From assembly GCA_945622055.1 (NCBI GenBank), contig CALZBV010000075.1, positions 1-9,722 of the forward strand: a stretch of 9,722 nucleotides of DNA, in the 5' to 3' direction. The position numbers and the translations under genes are program-made. The first letter of the stretch is position 1. Every line of letters begins with the position of its first letter. Shown here in pieces: positions 4,446-9,722 of the stretch. This stretch comes from an uncultured Clostridia bacterium. Its GTDB lineage: Bacteria; Bacillota; Clostridia; Lachnospirales; Lachnospiraceae. The notes under the pieces were generated by a model. It did no database searches, was not told the DNA's origin, and was given only the letters and a program-made list of their open reading frames with translations.

Positions 4446-7043
4446 TTACTCTTCGGTCTCATCGGAGATATCCTCCGAAGCCTCATCGTCGAAATCCTCA
4501 TCCAGGCTGATTTCCTCATCTGCATAATCTTCTTCGGTATCGAACTCAATGCTATCGTACTCCTGTGCAATATCACTGTCAAGCTTTACGCTACGATAAC
4601 GCTTCATACCGGTACCTGCCGGAATCAGCTTACCAAGGATAACGTTCTCCTTAAGGCCAATCAGCTGGTCAACCTTTCCATGGATTGCAGCCTCGGTAAG
4701 TACCTTGGTCGTCTCCTGGAAGGACGCTGCGGATAAGAAGGAGTTGGTCGCAAGGGAAGCCTTCGTAATACCAAGCATTACCTGTTTTCCTTCTGCCGGC
4801 TCACCACCGTTTGCAATCACTCTTGCATTCTCGTCCTCGAAATCGAGGATATCAACCATGGTACCCGGAAGGAACTCGGTATCTCCGTTCGTCTCAATAC
4901 GAATCTTCTTTAGCATCTGGCGGACAATTACTTCAACGTGCTTATCGTTGATTTCTACACCCTGTAAGCGGTATACGCGCTGTACTTCCTGAAGCATGTA
5001 GTCCTGAACGGCACGAACACCCTTAATCTTTAAGATATCGTGCGGATTTACGCTACCCTCGGTCAGCTCATCACCGGCCTCAAGCTTCTGTCCGTCAAGA
5101 ACCTTAATTCTGGAACCGTAAGGAATCAGGTACGCCTTCTTCTCACCGGTCTCCGGATTCGTTATCTCAACCTCACGCTTCTTCTTTGTATCATTTACCT
5201 TAACATCTCCGCCGAACTCTGCGATAATCGCAAGTCCCTTCGGCTTTCTTGCCTCAAAAAGCTCTTCGACACGCGGAAGACCCTGTGTAATATCATCACC
5301 TGCTACACCACCGGTGTGGAAGGTTCTCATGGTTAACTGGGTACCCGGCTCACCAATGGACTGAGCAGCGATAATACCAACTGCCTCACCTACCTGTACA
5401 GCCTCACCGGTTGCCATGTTTGCGCCGTAACACTTAGCACAGACACCAATGTGGGACCGGCACTGCAATACGTTACGAATCTTTACGGTCGCGTTCATAC
5501 CTGCTTCCACAATCTTCTTCGTCTTAACAATGCGGGCTGCACGCTTCGGAGTAATCATATGATTTCTCTTTACGATCATCTCACCGTTATCGTCGTAAAT
5601 CGTCTCACAGGAGTAACGTCCCGTAATACGCTCCTCCAGGCTTTCGATTACTTCCTTACCATCGGAAAATGCCTTAATCCACATTCCCGGAATTTCCTCG
5701 GCACCCTCAGAACAGTCAACCTCACGGATAATCAAATCCTGAGATACGTCAACCAGACGACGGGTAAGGTAACCGGAGTCTGCGGTACGGAGTGCGGTAT
5801 CGGAAAGACCCTTTCTTGCACCGTGTGCGGAAATGAAGTACTCGAGTACGTCAAGACCTTCACGGAAGTTCGACTTAATCGGAAGCTCGATGGTACGACC
5901 GGAGGTATCTGCCATAAGACCACGCATACCTGCAAGCTGCTTAATCTGCTTATCAGAGCCTCGTGCACCGGACTTAGCCATCATGGAAATGTTGTTGTAC
6001 GGATCAAGTCCGTCAAGAAGCTCCTTCGTAATCTGGTCATCGGCACGCTTCCATGTATCGATAACCTCTTTATAACGCTCTTCCTCAGAAAGAAGACCTC
6101 TGCGGAAGTTCTTTGCAATCTTTTCAATCGTTGCTTCAGCGTCAGCAATAATCTGCTTCTTCTGCGGCGGTACGGTCATGTCGGAAATAGAAACCGTCAT
6201 GGCAGCTCTGGTGGAATACTTATAACCGAGAGACTTGATTGCATCCAGAGTCTCAGCGGTCTTCGTTGCACCGTGAACATTGATACACTTCTCAAGAATC
6301 GGCTTTAACTGCTTCTTACCAACAAGGAAATCAATCTCCGGCTTTAAGAAGTTCTCCGGAAGGCTACGGTCTACAAAACCTAAATCCTGCGGAATAATCT
6401 CGTTGAAGATGAAACGTCCGAGCGTAGACTCAATGACTCTGTTCTCGGAAATGCCCTCTGCATTGACTCCGTTTCTGCGAACCTTTATCATCGCATGAAG
6501 GGTAATCTCACCATTCTCGTAAGCAAGAATTGCCTCGTTTACACTTTTGAAAATCTTTCCCTCACCCATGTCACCCGGCTTATGCAGCGTCAGGTAGTAA
6601 ATACCAAGCACCATATCCTGAGACGGAACGGCTACCGGACCACCATCGGACGGCTTTAACAGGTTGTTCGGAGAAAGGAGAAGGAAACGGCACTCTGCCT
6701 GGGCTTCCACGGAAAGCGGAAGATGCACTGCCATCTGGTCACCGTCGAAGTCTGCGTTGAACGCGGTACATACGAGCGGGTGAAGCTTAATTGCCTTACC
6801 TTCTACAAGAATCGGCTCAAACGCCTGAATACCGAGTCTGTGAAGCGTAGGTGCACGGTTTAACATAACCGGATGCTCACGAATAACATCCTCAAGTACA
6901 TCCCATACCTCGCGCTCTAAGGACTCTACCATCGTCTTTGCAGACTTAATATTATGGGAAATTCCTCTGGAAACAAGCTCCTTCATAACGAAAGGCTTGA
7001 ACAGCTCGATTGCCATTTCCTTCGGAACACCGCACTGGTAAAG
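4446..7043 (-). CDS. rpoC: RNA polymerase beta-prime subunit, part after an in-frame stop codon
   Basis: This is the remaining 865 codons of rpoC, in the same frame as the upstream part and separated from it only by the TAG at 7044-7046. Numbering the whole gene, it holds the catalytic NADFDGD (456-462) with the three Mg-binding Asp at 458, 460 and 462, the bridge helix and trigger loop region (about 712-794, MAKSGARGSDKQIKQLAGMR onward), the second zinc site (Cys804, 888, 895, 898; CRSHIGVCAKC) and the GEAVGIIAAQSIGEPGTQLT stretch (about 912-931). It ends in an acidic tail of about 35 residues. The first codons read LYQCGVPKEMAIELFKPFV, normal for Firmicutes. The first ATG is at 7014-7016; AAGGAA lies directly before it, too close for a good ribosome site. 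If read separately it could not replace intact beta-prime. Confidence 0.93.
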   Translation of the reverse strand, partial: LYQCGVPKEMAIELFKPFVMKELVSRGISHNIKSAKTMVESLEREVWDVLEDVIREHPVMLNRAPTLHRLGIQAFEPILVEGKAIKLHPLVCTAFNADFDGDQMAVHLPLSVEAQAECRFLLLSPNNLLKPSDGGPVAVPSQDMVLGIYYLTLHKPGDMGEGKIFKSVNEAILAYENGEITLHAMIKVRRNGVNAEGISENRVIESTLGRFIFNEIIPQDLGFVDRSLPENFLKPEIDFLVGKKQLKPILEKCINVHGATKTAETLDAIKSLGYKYSTRAAMTVSISDMTVPPQKKQIIADAEATIEKIAKNFRRGLLSEEERYKEVIDTWKRADDQITKELLDGLDPYNNISMMAKSGARGSDKQIKQLAGMRGLMADTSGRTIELPIKSNFREGLDVLEYFISAHGARKGLSDTALRTADSGYLTRRLVDVSQDLIIREVDCSEGAEEIPGMWIKAFSDGKEVIESLEERITGRYSCETIYDDNGEMIVKRNHMITPKRAARIVKTKKIVEAGMNATVKIRNVLQCRSHIGVCAKCYGANMATGEAVQVGEAVGIIAAQSIGEPGTQLTMRTFHTGGVAGDDITQGLPRVEELFEARKPKGLAIIAEFGGDVKVNDTKKKREVEITNPETGEKKAYLIPYGSRIKVLDGQKLEAGDELTEGSVNPHDILKIKGVRAVQDYMLQEVQRVYRLQGVEINDKHVEVIVRQMLKKIRIETNGDTEFLPGTMVDILDFEDENARVIANGGEPAEGKQVMLGITKASLATNSFLSAASFQETTKVLTEAAIHGKVDQLIGLKENVILGKLIPAGTGMKRYRSVKLDSDIAQEYDSIEFDTEEDYADEEISLDEDFDDEASEDISDETEE

Positions 7044-7046
7044 CTA
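7044..7046 (-). other. In-frame TAG within rpoC (codon 360)
   Basis: The minus strand reads GGT-CCT-GAG-TTA-TAG-CTT-TAC-CAG-TGC, that is G-P-E-L-stop-L-Y-Q-C. Relatives have a Lys or Arg at this position (GPELK-LYQCG type), so a single A-to-T change of an AAG codon explains it. No frameshift is involved: both sides share one frame and all flanking residues are conserved. Confidence 0.95.
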
Positions 7047-8123
7047 TAACTCAGGACCTACGACGATTACGGAACGTCCGGAATAGTCAACTCGCTTACC
7101 GAGCAGGTTCTGACGGAAACGTCCCTGCTTACCCTTTAACATATCGGACAGAGACTTCAGTGCACGGTTACCCGGTCCGGTTACCGCTCTGCCGCGGCGA
7201 CCGTTATCAATGAGGGCATCTACTGCCTCCTGAAGCATTCTCTTTTCGTTACGAACAATAATGTCCGGAGCGGAAAGGTCCTGCAGTCTTCTCAGACGGT
7301 TGTTACGATTGATGATTCTGCGGTACAGATCATTCATATCGGAAGTAGCGAAACGACCACCGTCGAGCTGAACCATCGGACGAAGATCCGGCGGAATTAC
7401 CGGGATTACAGTCAAAATCATCCACTCCGGCTTATTTCCGGATTCGCGGAACGCCTCAACTACCTCTAAGCGCTTAATAATCTTGGCTCGCTTCTGACCG
7501 GTAGCCTCACGAAGCTCCTTCTTTAACTCAACGGAATCAGCCTCAAGGTCGATTTCCTCCAAAAGCTCCTTGATTGCCTCAGCACCCATCCCGACACGGA
7601 ATGCACCACTGCCGAAACTCTCGCAGGCATCGCGATATTCCTTCTCCGACAGAACCTGCTTCTTCTGTAAGTTCGTGGTGCCCGGATCCAAAACGATATA
7701 GGAACCGAAATACAGAATCTTCTCCAGCGTCTTCGGAGAAATATCAAGAATCATACCCATTCTGCTCGGAATTCCCTTGAAGTACCAGATGTGGGACACC
7801 GGAGCTGCAAGCTCGATGTGTCCCATACGCTCACGGCGTACACTGGATTTTGTTACCTCAACGCCACAACGGTCGCAGACAACGCCCTTATGACGAATCT
7901 TCTTGTACTTACCACAGTGACATTCCCAGTCCTTGCTCGGTCCAAAGATTTTTTCACAGAAAAGACCGTCTTTTTCCGGCTTCAATGTTCTGTAGTTGAT
8001 TGTCTCAGGCTTCTTTACTTCGCCACGAGACCACTCCCTGATTTTTTCCGGGGAAGCTAAGCCTATCTTAATCGCATCATAGGTAATATCCTTTATGCTG
8101 TCATACATTGTATCCATCGGCAT
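7044..8123 (-). CDS. rpoC: RNA polymerase beta-prime subunit, N-terminal part up to an in-frame stop
   Basis: These 359 codons encode the clamp and the start of the active-site module of beta-prime. Visible are DAIKIGLASPEKIREWSRGE, NYRTLKPEKDGLFCEKIFGP, the zinc site Cys68, Cys70, Cys83 and Cys86 (CHCGKY...CDRCGVEV), RRERMGHIELAAPVSHIWYF, VIPVIPPDLRPMVQLDGGRF, and the invariant GRFRQNLLGKRVDYSGRS (334-351). The frame stops at TAG after VVGPEL, before the NADFDGD active site, so this piece alone cannot be catalytic. With the stop read as an amino acid the gene is 1225 codons, the usual clostridial size. The start follows GGGAG (8133-8137) with 9 nt spacing, 18 bp after the rpoB stop, the standard operon order. 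Alternative in-frame starts at Met3 or Met6 are possible. Confidence 0.95.
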   Translation of the reverse strand: MPMDTMYDSIKDITYDAIKIGLASPEKIREWSRGEVKKPETINYRTLKPEKDGLFCEKIFGPSKDWECHCGKYKKIRHKGVVCDRCGVEVTKSSVRRERMGHIELAAPVSHIWYFKGIPSRMGMILDISPKTLEKILYFGSYIVLDPGTTNLQKKQVLSEKEYRDACESFGSGAFRVGMGAEAIKELLEEIDLEADSVELKKELREATGQKRAKIIKRLEVVEAFRESGNKPEWMILTVIPVIPPDLRPMVQLDGGRFATSDMNDLYRRIINRNNRLRRLQDLSAPDIIVRNEKRMLQEAVDALIDNGRRGRAVTGPGNRALKSLSDMLKGKQGRFRQNLLGKRVDYSGRSVIVVGPEL

Positions 8124-8141
8124 TTTTCAGTGCTCCCTTCC

Positions 8142-9722
8142 TTATTCATCAAAATCCGAATCATCCAGATCATCTGCTTCTGCAAACTCATCTGATTCGT
8201 CCAAATCTACATCAAAATCAAACTCACCGTTCTCATCCGACTCAATCTGACGGAAACCGGAAACGTCATCATATCCCTCATCGTAACGGAAGTTATTTTC
8301 TCCTTCCATAAGCGGAGCCATGTCGGTATCGCCATAATCGATATCCTCAGTCATTACAACCTCTTCGCCGTTCTCGTCTAATACGGTAACGTCAAGTGCA
8401 AGAGACTGTAACTCCTTCAATAATACCTTAAAGGATTCCGGAATGCCCGGCTCAGGGATATTTTCACCCTTGATAATGGCTTCATAGGTCTTACCACGTC
8501 CGGTAACATCATCGGACTTCACAGTAAGAATCTCCTGTAAGATGTAGGCTGCACCATATGCCTCAAGTGCCCAAACCTCCATCTCACCGAAACGCTGTCC
8601 GCCAAACTGTGCTTTACCACCGAGCGGCTGCTGTGTAACGAGGGAGTAAGGACCGGTTGCACGTGCATGAATCTTATCATCAACGAGATGATGAAGCTTT
8701 AAGTAGTGCATGAAACCAATCGTAACCGCACCGTCAAAATACTCACCGGTACGTCCGTCACGAAGTCTTACCTTACCGTCGCGGTTAATCGGAACACCCT
8801 TCCACTGCTCTCTGTAATCAAGATTGTTTCCGAGATACTCCATAACCTCCGGAAGCAGAACATCCTTGTATTTTTCCTGGAACTCTTCCCAAGAGGAATT
8901 TGCATAGTCATTTGCAATCTCAAGGGTATCCATGATATCATTCTCGTTTGCACCGTCGAATACCGGCGTTGCAACGTTAAAGCCAAGTACCTTTGCTGCA
9001 AGAGAAAGGTGAATCTCAAGTACCTGTCCGATGTTCATTCGGGACGGTACGCCGAGCGGATTGAGCACGATATCCAGCGGACGACCGTTCGGAAGGAATG
9101 GCATATCCTCTACCGGAAGTACACGGGAAACAACACCCTTGTTACCATGACGACCGGCCATCTTATCGCCGACCTGAATCTTTCTCTTCTGCGCAATGTA
9201 AACGCGGACGGTCTGATTTACTCCCGGCGGAAGCTCATCTCCGTTCTCTCTTGTAAACACCTTTGCATCTACGATAACACCATACTCACCGTGTGGAACA
9301 CGCAGAGAGGTATCTCTTACTTCTCTTGCCTTCTCACCGAAGATTGCACGAAGGAGCTTCTCCTCTGCGGTGAGCTCGGTCTCGCCCTTCGGCGTAACCT
9401 TTCCGACTAAGATATCGGTCGCACGAACCTCGGCACCGACGCGGATAATACCACGCTCATCGAGGTCCTTCAGTGCCTCATCGCCGACACCCGGAACATC
9501 ACGGGTAATCTCCTCGGCACCAAGCTTTGTATCACGGGCCTCAATCTCATATTCTTCGATATGAAGTGAGGTGTAAACATCCTCCTGAACGAGACGCTCG
9601 GAAAGAAGTACTGCGTCCTCGTAGTTGTAACCTTCCCAGGTCATGAAACCGATCAGCGGGTTCTTACCAAGTGCAAGCTCACCCTGGATCGTGGACGGAC
9701 CGTCTGCGATTACCTGACGGGC
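8142..9722 (-). CDS. rpoB: RNA polymerase beta subunit, C-terminal part (continues beyond the window)
   Basis: The last 526 codons of rpoB are here; the gene enters from the right edge, in frame from the final base. The beta subunit forms half of the active-site cleft. Seen are GPSTIQGELALGKNPLIGFM followed by TWEGYNYEDAVLLSERLV, the flap-proximal EVRATDILVGKVTPKGETE, the catalytic-centre lysines in KRKIQVGDKMAGRHGNKGV, the LNPLGVPSRMNIGQVLE and FDGANENDI segments, and the C-terminal GGKAQFGGQRFGEMEVWALE and AYGAAYILQEILTVKSDD that contact beta-prime. The rifampicin-resistance cluster lies outside the window. The protein ends with about 50 strongly acidic residues, beyond the point where many homologues stop. 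No break is seen. The stop is TAA and rpoC starts 18 bp later. Confidence 0.98.
   Translation of the reverse strand, partial: ARQVIADGPSTIQGELALGKNPLIGFMTWEGYNYEDAVLLSERLVQEDVYTSLHIEEYEIEARDTKLGAEEITRDVPGVGDEALKDLDERGIIRVGAEVRATDILVGKVTPKGETELTAEEKLLRAIFGEKAREVRDTSLRVPHGEYGVIVDAKVFTRENGDELPPGVNQTVRVYIAQKRKIQVGDKMAGRHGNKGVVSRVLPVEDMPFLPNGRPLDIVLNPLGVPSRMNIGQVLEIHLSLAAKVLGFNVATPVFDGANENDIMDTLEIANDYANSSWEEFQEKYKDVLLPEVMEYLGNNLDYREQWKGVPINRDGKVRLRDGRTGEYFDGAVTIGFMHYLKLHHLVDDKIHARATGPYSLVTQQPLGGKAQFGGQRFGEMEVWALEAYGAAYILQEILTVKSDDVTGRGKTYEAIIKGENIPEPGIPESFKVLLKELQSLALDVTVLDENGEEVVMTEDIDYGDTDMAPLMEGENNFRYDEGYDDVSGFRQIESDENGEFDFDVDLDESDEFAEADDLDDSDFDE

Noticed and set aside
5451..6308. Long plus-strand open frame (285 codons) opposite rpoC
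   Set aside because: It lies antisense within the conserved rpoC sequence, has no ribosome site or recognisable domain, and is a by-product of rpoC codon bias. The same applies to 4356-4736, 8706-9410 and other frames opposite rpoB/rpoC.
7044..7046. TAG reassigned genome-wide as a sense codon (for example pyrrolysine or Gln)
   Set aside because: The doc and TauE exporter genes end at TAG at their normal family lengths, and doc has TAG followed by TGA; reassignment would extend such proteins. Local suppression remains possible.
4446..8123. Natural split of rpoC into two genes, as in cyanobacterial rpoC1/rpoC2
   Set aside because: The known split lies further downstream, and here the break is a single TAG inside an invariant segment with no intergenic gap, no good ribosome site and no lost residues.

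Overview
The window looks like a low-to-medium GC Firmicutes chromosome, most likely a clostridial gut bacterium of the Lachnospiraceae type. The reasons are the style of the RpoB/RpoC proteins (clostridial zinc-ribbon region, long acidic tails), strong AGGAGG-type ribosome binding sites, a class II aldolase of Bacillus/Clostridium type, and many palindromic intergenic repeats. The family assignment is inferred from sequence character, not from a search.

Right half (about 3.4-9.7 kb, minus strand): highly expressed housekeeping genes. The end of rpoB (beta subunit, entering from the right edge) is followed after 18 bp by rpoC (beta-prime), then by a class II fructose-bisphosphate aldolase gene (fba), which ends at a strong intrinsic terminator. 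The surprise is in rpoC: the reading frame is intact over 1225 codons except for one in-frame TAG at codon 360. It sits in the invariant stretch just after the GKRVDYSGRS motif, where relatives have a basic residue. The catalytic NADFDGD motif lies after the stop, so the N-terminal product alone cannot make a polymerase.

Middle (about 2.3-3.5 kb): a plus-strand TauE/SafE-type anion exporter gene, convergent with fba. The space between the two is packed with palindromic, partly GC-rich repeat-like DNA.

Left part (0-2.3 kb, minus strand): a decaying accessory region. It holds a complete Phd/Doc toxin-antitoxin pair with a readable promoter and operator, and the N-terminal remnant of an ABC transporter with a frameshift. 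A 256-bp palindromic MITE-like element is inserted in that remnant; its 5-bp target duplication is still perfect, and removing element plus one copy restores the transporter reading frame exactly. At the left edge is a D-aminoacyl-tRNA deacylase gene (dtd) whose C-terminus, including the essential NxGPVT motif, is replaced by unrelated sequence.

No rRNA, tRNA or CRISPR array was seen. The most notable points are the nonsense codon in rpoC, the dissectable MITE insertion, the truncated dtd and the TA operator layout.
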